A DNA stretch of 6,564 bases from JABDBK01 sp964533645 (GCA_964533645.1 CAZHMQ010000111.1:1-6564); one strand, 5' to 3'. Numbered from the stretch's first letter, positions 1 through 6,339 are shown. A program made the numbers and translations. Notes: generated by a model not told the origin, from the letters alone.

Positions 1-1
1 A

Positions 2-151
2 ACTTTTCTTCTTATTGCTATCATCGCAGGATTACTAGGGTTCACTGGTATCGCAATTGTTTCAGCTGAAATCGCCAAAGTTATATTCTTTATTTTCCTT
101 GTATTATTTATTGTTACGTTAGTCTTACACATTGTCCGACGCGGACCTTAA
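2..151 (+). CDS. DUF1328 family small membrane protein, 3' part
   Basis: The frame is open from base 2 to a TAA stop and encodes 49 residues. The motif AGLLGFTGIA, followed by a second hydrophobic stretch (IAKVIFFIFLVLFIVTLVL) and a short basic tail RRGP, is typical of the DUF1328 / YtjA-like family. These are peptides of roughly 50-60 residues with two membrane helices. Only a few N-terminal residues (usually MLRWA-like) should be missing beyond the window edge. Function is unknown; members are common in proteobacteria and are often regarded as envelope or stress peptides. A strong terminator lies about 60 bp downstream, so the gene is the last of its transcript. The start and upstream signals cannot be seen. 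Confidence 0.85.
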   Translation, partial: TFLLIAIIAGLLGFTGIAIVSAEIAKVIFFIFLVLFIVTLVLHIVRRGP

Positions 152-213
152 GGTAAAGGAGGTCTTTTTCATCGGATGTAATCATTGGCATTAATGTTAT
201 ATCACTTATTTGG

Positions 214-250
214 ACTGGAAAATGAATTTGTCATTTTCCAGTTTATTTTT
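214..250 (+). terminator. Rho-independent terminator after the DUF1328 gene
   Basis: A perfect 12-bp stem (ACTGGAAAATGA, 214-225, with its complement at 231-242) closes a 5-nt loop and is followed by TTATTTTT. It ends plus-strand transcription from the DUF1328 gene. The minus-strand gene ending at 267 reads into it from the other side, but there is no T-run in that direction, so two-way action is only possible. Confidence 0.85.
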
Positions 251-266
251 AAAAATATAGATGTAA

Positions 267-446
267 CTAGGATTTTTTAGGTACTTTCATACCTTTTTTT
301 CTAGCTTTTGATAAACCAATGGCAATAGCCTGTTTGCGACTTTTAACGGGTTTTAATTTAGCTCCACTGCGCGCAGTTCCTTTTTTGTAACGTTTCATTT
401 CTTTTTCGACTTCTTTCTGCGAACTTTTGCTATATTTCATTACCAT
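267..446 (-). CDS. DUF6496-type small basic protein (59 aa)
   Basis: This short gene begins at ATG 446-444, with an excellent Shine-Dalgarno (AAGGAGG) six bases upstream. An in-frame ATG two codons later is placed less well. The 59-residue product starts MVMKYSKSSQKEVEKEMKRY, has a GTARSGAKLKPVKSRK middle, and carries the hallmark SRKQAIAIGLSKARKKG before the tail KVPKKS. That matches the DUF6496 pattern as I remember it (MKYSKKA..KVEK..., SRKQAIAIGLSEARK.G). The protein is very rich in lysine and arginine and has no membrane segment, so it is probably cytoplasmic and could bind nucleic acid, though no function is established. It starts 24 bp after the upstream membrane-protein gene stops, which suggests co-transcription. 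Confidence 0.85.
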   Translation of the reverse strand: MVMKYSKSSQKEVEKEMKRYKKGTARSGAKLKPVKSRKQAIAIGLSKARKKGMKVPKKS

Positions 447-470
447 AAATGACCTCCTTAGAAATAAACG

Positions 471-809
471 TTATTTAACAAAAGCAAAAACAAGTAAAAA
501 TATAAATGCAACAATAGCAGTTAAGCCATGAGCAATCGCCATCCATTTTGGAACCGATTGTCCTGTAAGATCACGATATATCAGCATGATTCCGCCAAAT
601 GCAGCTAAAATAAAAAGAACAATACTTACGATTGGCGATGGGCTATTGTAAAGCGCGTATATGATGAGAATGATTAAACCTATAGTTGCTAATGGACCAT
701 GGATAAATGCGACACCTTTAGGCGTTTCTTTGTTAGTAAGTACAAAGGATAGTAAATATAATCCTAACAGTGCTGCTAATGTAAAAAAAATGATTGCAAT
801 ATATAACAT
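471..809 (-). CDS. Four-helix membrane protein made of two 57-residue repeats
   Basis: The gene encodes 112 residues with start ATG 809-807 and an AGGAG ribosome site (815-819) five bases upstream. Four hydrophobic helices are visible at about residues 2-24, 33-53, 58-79 and 89-111. The second half repeats the first without gaps at an offset of 57 residues: LAA 11-13 and 68-70, LT 24-25 and 81-82, PK 30-31 and 87-88, HG 37-38 and 94-95. I count 18 identities in 49 aligned positions. Each repeat is a two-helix hairpin with a His-Gly at the head of its second helix. I do not recognise the family. It follows a truncated oxidoreductase gene by 21 bp and precedes the DUF6496-type gene, probably on one transcript. 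Paired histidines might bind haem or a metal, but that is only a guess. Confidence 0.85.
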   Translation of the reverse strand: MLYIAIIFFTLAALLGLYLLSFVLTNKETPKGVAFIHGPLATIGLIILIIYALYNSPSPIVSIVLFILAAFGGIMLIYRDLTGQSVPKWMAIAHGLTAIVAFIFLLVFAFVK

Positions 810-830
810 ACTAGCTCCTATAGCTGTTTA

Positions 831-1091
831 TTAAATATTTTGATAAAATGGTTGAACAGCAACATAAAGATTTCCTGTAGAATAACTCGTTGTGACTCCA
901 CCTATTTTATGGGCTTCTATAATCGCTACTTTTTTACCAGCCTTAATTAAATGAGATGCAGCAGTAATACCAGTTATCCCGCCTCCAATAATGGCAACAT
1001 CCACTTCGATATTATTAGAGAGCTCTGGGTAGGTTGAAGATCGCGTACTGATCGCTTCCCACAATGATATTGTATTCATGTCTAATTCCAT
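831..1091 (-). pseudogene. N-terminal remnant of a FAD-dependent oxidoreductase (DAO-like)
   Basis: The frame encodes 86 residues with a textbook Rossmann dinucleotide-binding start: VDVAIIGGGITGITAA (GGGxxG at residues 36-41) and an acidic residue ending strand two (Glu59 in VAIIEA). Then come GGVTTSYSTGNLYVAVQPFYQNI and an immediate TAA. Family members (D-amino-acid-oxidase-like) are normally several hundred residues long, so everything after the FAD-binding element is missing. No continuation is present downstream: a different, intact gene starts 21 bp later. A deletion fusing the neighbour close behind is the simplest explanation. The Met at residue 5 (MNTISLWEA, start at 1079) is probably the original start, since the first ATG lacks a ribosome site. 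A folded, active enzyme is unlikely. Confidence 0.75.
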
Positions 1092-1166
1092 TTAGATTAC
1101 TGATATGTATTGTACTAATTTTTAATTACATTTTAAATATAAGATAAGCGAGTTTCTATATTAGTC

Positions 1167-1204
1167 TCATTCCTGCATGCGAATTTAGTCGAATGCAGGA
1201 ATGA
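1167..1204. repeat. Inverted repeat / stem-loop
   Basis: A perfect 12-bp stem (TCATTCCTGCAT 1167-1178 with ATGCAGGAATGA 1193-1204) continues after one G/A mismatch into three more pairs (CGA/TCG) around the loop ATTTAG. It lacks an adjacent T-run on either strand; a T-rich stretch starts only about ten bases later on the plus strand. It could be a weak or decayed terminator for the minus-strand frame that stops at 1211, seven bases upstream of the stem. Confidence 0.7.
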
Positions 1205-1336
1205 AAGTATCTATTTTCTTTTTTTATCCGTTCTTTTCTTGTGATTCAGATGATTTGGTTGTTGTGTATCATTTTTGGGAGTTTTTAAGTCGGTATCTTG
1301 AAATCCACCAATAGGAGGATTGCATGGAGGTTATTT

Positions 1337-1345
1337 TGCTATAAT
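1337..1345 (+). promoter_or_regulatory. Extended -10 promoter element of the 66-aa gene
   Basis: TGCTATAAT is a perfect TGnTATAAT extended -10. No good -35 lies at 17 bp, but extended -10 promoters tolerate that. Transcription would begin near 1352, giving a leader of about 26 bases that contains the ribosome site AAGGGA (1364-1369), eight bases before ATG 1378. Confidence 0.55.
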
Positions 1346-1377
1346 CAATAAATAAAGAAACATAAGGGATTTTTTAT

Positions 1378-1578
1378 ATGCCAAATGCGAATAATGATAT
1401 TGAAAATAAAGAACCCAAAAAAGAGAAAACAATAAAATACGGTATTTTAGCTATTACAGCTATTATTATTGCAGTCCTGTTGATGATTCTAGGTATCTAC
1501 TTGTATGGGCAATTTCATACCTCTGATGAAATAAAAGAACCTGTTAAAATTAGTCAGGTAGTGTCAGTTAATATTTAG
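1378..1578 (+). CDS. Small single-pass membrane protein, unknown function (66 aa)
   Basis: The 66-residue product has a charged, lysine- and glutamate-rich N-terminus (residues 1-20, MPNANNDIENKEPKKEKTIK), one strong hydrophobic helix at about 22-45 (GILAITAIIIAVLLMILGIYLYG) and a short polar tail ending VVSVNI. No cleavage site or lipobox is evident, so a signal-anchored inner-membrane peptide is most likely. The basic residues before the helix favour a cytoplasmic N-terminus. Support for it being real: a perfect extended -10 upstream, an AAGGGA ribosome site at good spacing, and an end only 13 bp before the stop of the convergent ku gene. I do not recognise the family. Confidence 0.7.
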   Translation: MPNANNDIENKEPKKEKTIKYGILAITAIIIAVLLMILGIYLYGQFHTSDEIKEPVKISQVVSVNI

Positions 1579-1591
1579 CTAATCACCTCTG

Positions 1592-2458
1592 CTAATGTAA
1601 AATCGTACGTTTGTTCACTGACATCTTCTTTTTAACATGAGGAATGGATTTATAATTTTTATGGCTTTTTTTGGATTTACCTAAGCTCTTTTTTAATAAT
1701 TCTACAAAATCCAGGGCTTTTCCTGTTTTTATAGAGGCTCTTGGTTCCATTTGAATGATAGGTTTATGTTTAATTCTGCGTTCAGCCCATTTATGAACAA
1801 CCTTTTGAAATTCATCTTGGTATTTTTCAGGTTTCCATGTCGATATCATCGATTTTATAAGTTTTTGTGCAATATCAATTTCATTAGTGGTAACTTTATA
1901 TTTTTTTAAATTATCTTGGGGAATATCAAGATCTTTGAATGGCCTTATTTCGTTATGGTATCTTAGTAGATATAAAACCAACGCATTTTTATAACATGCA
2001 ACTGCACCAACATATTCTTTAGTACTAATAATCACTTTAGCAATTCCCATTGTTTTGGTTTTCTTAAGAGCTTCGCGCAAAATGACGTATCCTTTTTCTC
2101 CGTTTTTATTGGGCACCAAGTAATATGTTTTATCTACATCAATTAATTTGATGCAATCTTCATTGACAAAATTTTCAATCCCTATGCATCTTGCATTTTC
2201 TCCAGCAACTTTTTCAAGTTCACCTTCTTCGACTGGTAAAATGGTATTTTTATCATATTCATAACCTTTGATGATATTTTCCCATGGAACTTCTCTGCCT
2301 GTTTCGTTATTTACCCGCTTATATTTAATTCGCGCATAATTTCTTTTGTCAATTTGATGAAATCTGATTTTTTCTGAAGCATTTTCTGAGTTGTATAGAA
2401 TAATAGGAATATTGACTAAACCGAAAGAAATAAAACCTTTCCAATTGGATCGTGGCAT
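1592..2458 (-). CDS. ku: Ku, bacterial NHEJ DNA-end-binding protein
   Basis: The gene encodes a 288-residue bacterial Ku, a homodimeric ring that threads onto DNA double-strand ends and recruits LigD. The N-terminus WKGFISFGLVNIPIILY (6-22) and the block RIKYKRVNNETGREVPWENI with KGYEYDK (43-70) are the signature of the Ku core. Further family blocks are DVDKTYYLVPNK (107-118), ISTKEYVGAV (144-153) and ALVLYLLRYHNEIRP (159-173). YQDEF (213-217) sits near the end of the core. The last 30 or so residues form a lysine-rich tail (KKSLGKSKKSHKNYK onward); such basic extensions in bacterial Ku are known to affect DNA binding and LigD stimulation. The start is ATG 2458-2456 with GGAGA (2466-2470) seven bases upstream. 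It is divergent from ligD across a shared control region, and it converges with the 66-aa gene. Confidence 0.97.
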   Translation of the reverse strand: MPRSNWKGFISFGLVNIPIILYNSENASEKIRFHQIDKRNYARIKYKRVNNETGREVPWENIIKGYEYDKNTILPVEEGELEKVAGENARCIGIENFVNEDCIKLIDVDKTYYLVPNKNGEKGYVILREALKKTKTMGIAKVIISTKEYVGAVACYKNALVLYLLRYHNEIRPFKDLDIPQDNLKKYKVTTNEIDIAQKLIKSMISTWKPEKYQDEFQKVVHKWAERRIKHKPIIQMEPRASIKTGKALDFVELLKKSLGKSKKSHKNYKSIPHVKKKMSVNKRTILH

Positions 2459-2515
2459 ATTATTGTCTCCATTTGTTATGATTCAATGGAAATTGTTCTC
2501 GATTCAATCAAGCAT

Positions 2516-2543
2516 TTTACGATTCATAAAGCATACATATATT
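2516..2543 (+). promoter_or_regulatory. Candidate ligD promoter
   Basis: TTTACG (2516-2521, four of six matches to the -35 consensus) is separated by 16 bp from TATATT (2538-2543, five of six matches to the -10). The third GATTCA box overlaps the -35 edge. AT-richness makes chance matches common here. Confidence 0.35.
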
Positions 2544-2573
2544 ATATTCGAAAAAGATAGTTTATGCTGAGAC

Positions 2574-2580
2574 AAGGAGG
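2574..2580 (+). promoter_or_regulatory. Ribosome binding site that fixes the ligD start
   Basis: AAGGAGG lies ten bases before ATG 2591. An earlier in-frame ATG at 2564 would place this site inside the coding region and has no ribosome site of its own. This argues for 2591 as the start. Confidence 0.75.
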
Positions 2581-2590
2581 TCATAAGGTT

Positions 2591-5002
2591 ATGCCATTAA
2601 CTTCTTATCATAAAAAAAGGATTTTTTCTAAAACCAGCGAACCAAAAGGGAAACGCTCCTCTGTAAAGGGCAACTTATACGTCATACAAAAACATGCCGC
2701 GCGTCATTTGCATTATGATTTTCGACTTGAATTAAACGGCGTTTTATTAAGCTGGGCCATTCCAAAAGGTCCCTGTCTCGATCCTTCAGTAAAACGATTA
2801 GCTGTACAGGTAGAAGATCATCCAATTGAATATGGTAATTTTGAAGGTACTATTCCTAAAGGACAATATGGTGGCGGAACCGTTATGCTTTGGGATCAAG
2901 GAAAATGGATTTGTGAAAATGACGATTCATCTAAGGCATACCAAAATGGTCATTTGAGTTTTACATTACAAGGAAAAAAATTGCATGGTCGATGGCATCT
3001 TATTCGATTTAAAAACGAAGATGAAAATTGGTTTTTAATAAAATCCAAAGATAAGTACGCAATTTCTATAAATAAATATGATATTACTATCAGTAAGCCT
3101 AACAGCGTATTATCAAAAAACACTCTTGAACAAATCGCACATACTCAAAAAAAAATTCCTTTAAAAAAATCTATTTCTAAATTATATTTAAGTGCTCCTA
3201 AAAAACCTTTTCCAAAAGTCATAAAACCTCAACTGGCTACATTGGTAGATACGCCACCAGCAGGAACAAAATGGCTGCATGAAATAAAATTAGATGGATA
3301 TCGCATTATTGCTTTTAAAAACGGTGATGATATTCGATTAATATCTAGAAATAATAAAAATTTGACGAAGTATTTTGATCATATTGTCCAGGAATTAAAA
3401 AAAATTCCTTTAAAGAAAGTCATTATGGATGGCGAAATTGTGGTGCTTGATAAAAATCAACATACTAATTTTCAATTGCTACAAAATAGTATTAAAAATA
3501 ATGCTAAAAATAATATGATCTATTATGTATTTGACTTACTTTATTATGATAAATATGATTTAACTCGATTACCTCTTATCGAACGAAAAAAAATATTACA
3601 TACCCTCATACCTTCTAGTGTTTCACCCGTTCTTCGTTACAGTGATCATATTATAGATTCTGGGAAAGAAGTTTTTGAAAAAGCATGTAAAATGTCATTA
3701 GAAGGTATTATATCAAAAGCGCTAAATAGCCCATATGAACAAAAAAGAACAAAAACTTGGTTAAAAATAAAATGTTTAAAGCAACAGGAATTTATTATTG
3801 GTGGTTACACTCAACCAAAAGGATCAAGAAATTTTTTCGGAGCGTTGTTAGTAGGTTATTATAATGATAAGAAGCAGCTTATTTATTGTGGAAAAGTAGG
3901 AATAGGTTTTGATGAAGACTCCTTAAAACACATTTTTGAATTGTTGAAAAAACATCATTCAAGCCAAAATCCTTTTAATGAAAAATCGCCCGTATTATTA
4001 AATACCAAATGGGTTAAACCCACGCATGTAGCCGAAATTAAATTTTCCGAATGGACAAAAAAAGGAATGCTGCGACACCCTAGTTTTAATCGATTGCATG
4101 ATAAAACGTCTGATATTACCAAAGATAATACTCGTCAATCTATTAAATTTACAAATCCAAATAAAAAATTGTATCCCGAAGACAATATTACAAAAAAAGA
4201 TATATATAACTATTACGATAGCATTCACACATGGATTCTTCCTTATGTAGCCAATCGGCCTCTTATGTTAGTCAGGTGTCCTAATACCTATAAAAAATGT
4301 TTTTATCAGAAGCATTTCAATAAGACTATGCCAAACGTGATTCACAATCTTACAATAGAATTAAATCATAAAATAGAAAACTATATATTTATTAATGATA
4401 GAAAAGGTTTATTATCCTTGGTTCAATTAGGTGTATTAGAGATGCATCCTTGGGGAAGCCAAATTAAAGATGATGAGTATCCTGATCGAATTATTTTAGA
4501 TTTAGATCCTTCAGATAGTATTACGTGGAAAAAAATAGTAGCTTCAGCAAAACTAATTAAAAAGTATCTTGAAAAATGCGGCCTAAAATCATTTGTAAAA
4601 ACAACAGGCGGCAAAGGTTTGCATGTTGTTATACCCATACAACCAGAATATGATTGGTCCCAAATTAAAAATTTTTCTAAAACATTTGTAGAATGGATGG
4701 TACTAAGGTATCCAGATTTATTTGTAAGTGTTATATCTAAAACAAAAAGATCAGGAAAAATTTACATAGATTATTTACGAAACCAGCGTGGCTCTACTTC
4801 TATTGCGGCTTATTCTACACGAGCAAGAAAAGGTGCTCCTGTTTCTGTACCATTAGATTGGGATGAATTGACAGACCGTTACGATGATACCTATTATACT
4901 ATTTTTACTTTACCTACCCGTTTAGAAAACTTGAAACAAGATCCTTGGAGAAATTTTTATAAAATAAAACAATCATTGAAAAAAATACAATACCCTGAAT
5001 AA
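2591..5002 (+). CDS. ligD: LigD, multifunctional ATP-dependent DNA ligase D (PE-LIG-POL)
   Basis: The 803-residue NHEJ end-processing and sealing enzyme has the domain order of Pseudomonas LigD. Phosphoesterase (about 1-165): HAARHLHYDFRLE gives His35, His41, Asp43 and Arg45; VEDHPIEY gives His77 and Tyr81. These correspond to the metal and catalytic set of the family. Ligase (about 210-490): the adenylated lysine is Lys233 in EIKLDGYR, followed by MDGEIVVLD (Glu282), EGIISK (Glu371 to Lys376) and TWLKIKC (Lys392, Lys394), then an OB fold. Polymerase/primase (about 517-803): HPWGS (from His619), LDLDP (Asp637, Asp639), TTGGKGLHV (671-679) and IDYLRNQRG (Asp727) supply the metal-binding aspartates and nucleotide-binding residues. 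All the active sites look intact. I chose ATG 2591 for its ribosome site and the family-like start MPLTSYHKKR. The terminator lies 186 bp downstream. Confidence 0.97.
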   Translation: MPLTSYHKKRIFSKTSEPKGKRSSVKGNLYVIQKHAARHLHYDFRLELNGVLLSWAIPKGPCLDPSVKRLAVQVEDHPIEYGNFEGTIPKGQYGGGTVMLWDQGKWICENDDSSKAYQNGHLSFTLQGKKLHGRWHLIRFKNEDENWFLIKSKDKYAISINKYDITISKPNSVLSKNTLEQIAHTQKKIPLKKSISKLYLSAPKKPFPKVIKPQLATLVDTPPAGTKWLHEIKLDGYRIIAFKNGDDIRLISRNNKNLTKYFDHIVQELKKIPLKKVIMDGEIVVLDKNQHTNFQLLQNSIKNNAKNNMIYYVFDLLYYDKYDLTRLPLIERKKILHTLIPSSVSPVLRYSDHIIDSGKEVFEKACKMSLEGIISKALNSPYEQKRTKTWLKIKCLKQQEFIIGGYTQPKGSRNFFGALLVGYYNDKKQLIYCGKVGIGFDEDSLKHIFELLKKHHSSQNPFNEKSPVLLNTKWVKPTHVAEIKFSEWTKKGMLRHPSFNRLHDKTSDITKDNTRQSIKFTNPNKKLYPEDNITKKDIYNYYDSIHTWILPYVANRPLMLVRCPNTYKKCFYQKHFNKTMPNVIHNLTIELNHKIENYIFINDRKGLLSLVQLGVLEMHPWGSQIKDDEYPDRIILDLDPSDSITWKKIVASAKLIKKYLEKCGLKSFVKTTGGKGLHVVIPIQPEYDWSQIKNFSKTFVEWMVLRYPDLFVSVISKTKRSGKIYIDYLRNQRGSTSIAAYSTRARKGAPVSVPLDWDELTDRYDDTYYTIFTLPTRLENLKQDPWRNFYKIKQSLKKIQYPE

Positions 5003-5188
5003 AAGCAGTCATTAGGTAGTGACGTTCGTAATGTATGGAATATACAGCATGAGATATAGGGATCATTATATGAACCATCGGAAATATTGTCGCAGTGAAG
5101 TTCTTATACAATTTTTATTTATGTAATTTCAATAGGATTAATTTTCGGTTTAATTTGATAAATACAAATAGACATTATTTTGTTATGG

Positions 5189-5228
5189 TAGGTTGGACTA
5201 TTGGCTGAAAGCCCAACCTATATTTTTT
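5189..5228 (+). terminator. Rho-independent terminator downstream of ligD
   Basis: An 11-bp stem with one A/C mismatch pairs TAGGTTGGACT (5189-5199) with AGCCCAACCTA (5210-5220) around a 10-nt loop and is followed by TATTTTTT. The orientation fits ligD. The facing minus-strand gene stops at 5233, but its side has no T-run. The 186 bp between ligD and this stem hold nothing I can support. Confidence 0.8.
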
Positions 5229-5232
5229 ACGA

Positions 5233-5886
5233 TTAACCTGGTTGCAAAGTTAATGGAATAGTGCTGCCTACTGCAGGCGCTGATTTCATAAATGTACTTC
5301 CGTGTTGTCCGTTATAAACATAACCAACATCATAACCAATGATGACTGATTTTTTTAAATAACGTGTATGACAAACGGGTACTATAACCGTTTCTTCACG
5401 CGGCGGAGGGGGTTGATTCATATTGCCTTCAACATTATTGCCAGCCAATGCACCGAGCACCACACCACCAATAGTTGCAGCGGTTCTTCCACGACCTTGA
5501 CCAACTTGATTACCTAACGCACCACCTGCTAAACCACCGACGATTGCACCCATGCCAGACGTTCCACCACTCGCACCGGGAGGAGGTCCTACTAATACTG
5601 TACGTGGCGCATCATGGCAAACACGTTTAGGATAAGTATGGACAGAGTAACGAGGTTGAACGCTAATGACTTGAGCCATTGTTGGTGTTACAGGCACAGG
5701 TGTTACTACTGTTTGAGGTGTTGGCGCTTCCGACGCAGGGGCTTGTGTAACAGCAGGTGCGGTTGCAGTTGATGCGGGTTCCGCATTAGTAAATTTTAAT
5801 AACAGCACTGCTATAAGTGCGCCTATGCCAACTAACCCGATTGCGCCTAAGGTTAATAACATGCCTTTCTTTGTTTCTTGATGCAT
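5233..5886 (-). CDS. Glycine-zipper envelope protein (17-kDa surface-antigen-like)
   Basis: The 217-residue product has an N-terminal membrane anchor or uncleaved signal helix (about 9-31). A Pro/Ala/Thr-rich linker (35-70) follows, then a glycine-zipper segment at about 111-150 (GAIVGGLAGGALGNQVGQG, then TIGGVVLGALAGN). That segment is the hallmark of the Rickettsia 17-kDa antigen / glycine-zipper 2TM family, whose members sit in the envelope. No lipobox cysteine follows the hydrophobic stretch, so it is anchored rather than a typical lipoprotein. Two cysteines, Cys90 (RVCHD) and Cys172 (PVCHT), flank the zipper symmetrically and could form a disulfide in the periplasm. The C-terminal YDVGYVYNGQHGSTFM resembles the conserved tail of related proteins. 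The start has GGAG five bases upstream. Base composition is visibly richer in GC than ligD or ku. Exact function is unknown. Confidence 0.88.
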   Translation of the reverse strand: MHQETKKGMLLTLGAIGLVGIGALIAVLLLKFTNAEPASTATAPAVTQAPASEAPTPQTVVTPVPVTPTMAQVISVQPRYSVHTYPKRVCHDAPRTVLVGPPPGASGGTSGMGAIVGGLAGGALGNQVGQGRGRTAATIGGVVLGALAGNNVEGNMNQPPPPREETVIVPVCHTRYLKKSVIIGYDVGYVYNGQHGSTFMKSAPAVGSTIPLTLQPG

Positions 5887-5925
5887 ACTGTCTCCAGGTC
5901 GTTTTAATAGAAGAGATTGATCATA

Positions 5926-5955
5926 AGTTTACCAGAATGTTGCAACAAAGGTCAA
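5926..5955 (-). promoter_or_regulatory. Candidate promoter of the glycine-zipper gene
   Basis: Read on the minus strand, TTGACC (complement of 5950-5955, five of six) is followed 18 bp later by TAAACT (complement of 5926-5931, four of six). This gives a leader of roughly 30 bases before the start at 5886. Confidence 0.4.
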
Positions 5956-6096
5956 ACTATACTCTATGCGAAGCCTGTATTTTGTGAGATAGATAAAAAA
6001 ACTTAAACTAATCAGCCAATTTTCCCAGGTTACCTCATTAAAATAGCTACCCTTTTAAGGAAATCCTATATTTTCAGCAAGTTGGAGCTGAAAAAT

Positions 6097-6238
6097 TTAG
6101 ATGGAAAAACATCTCGCCCTAGTTCGATGGGGAAAATAAACCACTTCATTTACTAAGCGCATTTGCTAGTGAACTTGGATTATCTTTAGGTCAAATAAAG
6201 TTAAGAGAAAATCAAATGAAATAACAGCAATACCTGTG
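6097..6238 (+). pseudogene. Frameshifted remnant of an ISAs1-family transposase
   Basis: Three short reading-frame pieces join into the conserved core of ISAs1-family (DDE) transposases. LDGKTSR (6097-6117) is in one frame and includes the first catalytic Asp region, DGKT. FDGENKPLHLLSAFASELG and then LSLGQIK (6123-6203) are in a second frame. SNEITAIPV (6212-6238) is in a third. Family proteins read roughly DGKT.RRSFD...LH.VSA.AS...L.LGQ.K..EKSNEITAIP. At least two frameshifts and loss of both ends make it inactive. It is only about 47 codons of a protein normally several hundred residues long. I found no terminal inverted repeats or target duplication, so element boundaries are unknown. Confidence 0.78.
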
Positions 6239-6339
6239 TGTCGCGAATCTTAATTTGCATTGATTTTTGGATAGAATTTTACCTGATGAATAATTAGCGA
6301 CAGGCAAACTTTTTTTTTGCGTTGCTTCTAAGTGAATTT

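Larger units (their letters stand above)
1092..1377. other. Divergent intergenic region with hairpin and possible gene remnant
   Basis: This 286-bp gap separates the minus-strand gene group from the plus-strand 66-aa gene. It holds a strong hairpin (1167-1204), a minus-strand open frame without a start codon (1211-1330), and an extended -10 element (1337-1345). A weak minus-strand -10-like TACAAT (complement of 1109-1114) could serve the oxidoreductase remnant, but its -35 is poor. I see no RNA gene. Confidence 0.6.
2459..2590. promoter_or_regulatory. Divergent ku/ligD control region with three GATTCA boxes
   Basis: All signals for both NHEJ genes must lie here unless transcripts read through. 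GATTCA occurs three times on the plus strand, at 2480-2485, 2501-2506 and 2521-2526; the first two extend to GATTCAAT. The spacings of 21 and 20 bp are close to two helical turns, so the boxes face the same side of the helix. A plausible ligD promoter overlaps the third box. No regulator gene lies next to it, and the binding protein is unknown. Confidence 0.5.

Noticed and set aside
1201..1314. Plus-strand 37-codon frame starting MKVSIFFFYPF
   Set aside because: No ribosome site, and the start lies inside the hairpin arm; the minus strand of the same stretch reads much more like protein.
1314..1343. Possible leader peptide MEVILL behind an AGGAGG
   Set aside because: The frame would have to be translated from a transcript starting upstream, but the best promoter lies inside and after it, so the match is probably chance.
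3998..4228. 76-codon minus-strand open frame inside ligD
   Set aside because: It lies wholly opposite the LigD sequence between the ligase and polymerase domains; its product has no family-like features.
4423..4638. 71-codon minus-strand open frame inside ligD
   Set aside because: It is antisense to the conserved polymerase motifs HPWGS, LDLDP and TTGGKG, which explain the base pattern.
4914..5111. 65-codon minus-strand open frame across the ligD end
   Set aside because: It overlaps the LigD C-terminus, and I see no support for it beyond the open frame itself.
5031..5126. Plus-strand 31-codon frame (MYGIYSMRYRDHYMN...) after ligD
   Set aside because: No ribosome site and no recognisable features; such a length is expected by chance in AT-rich spacer.
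5938..5947. TGTTGCAACA palindrome as an operator of the glycine-zipper gene
   Set aside because: A 10-bp palindrome between the putative -35 and -10 is suggestive, but it is a single copy and too short to support.
6233..6304. Inverted repeat CCTG..TGTCGC / GCGACAGG as an IS end
   Set aside because: Only six contiguous pairs 52 bp apart, with an imperfect extension and no relation to recognised ISAs1 ends; too weak to call.
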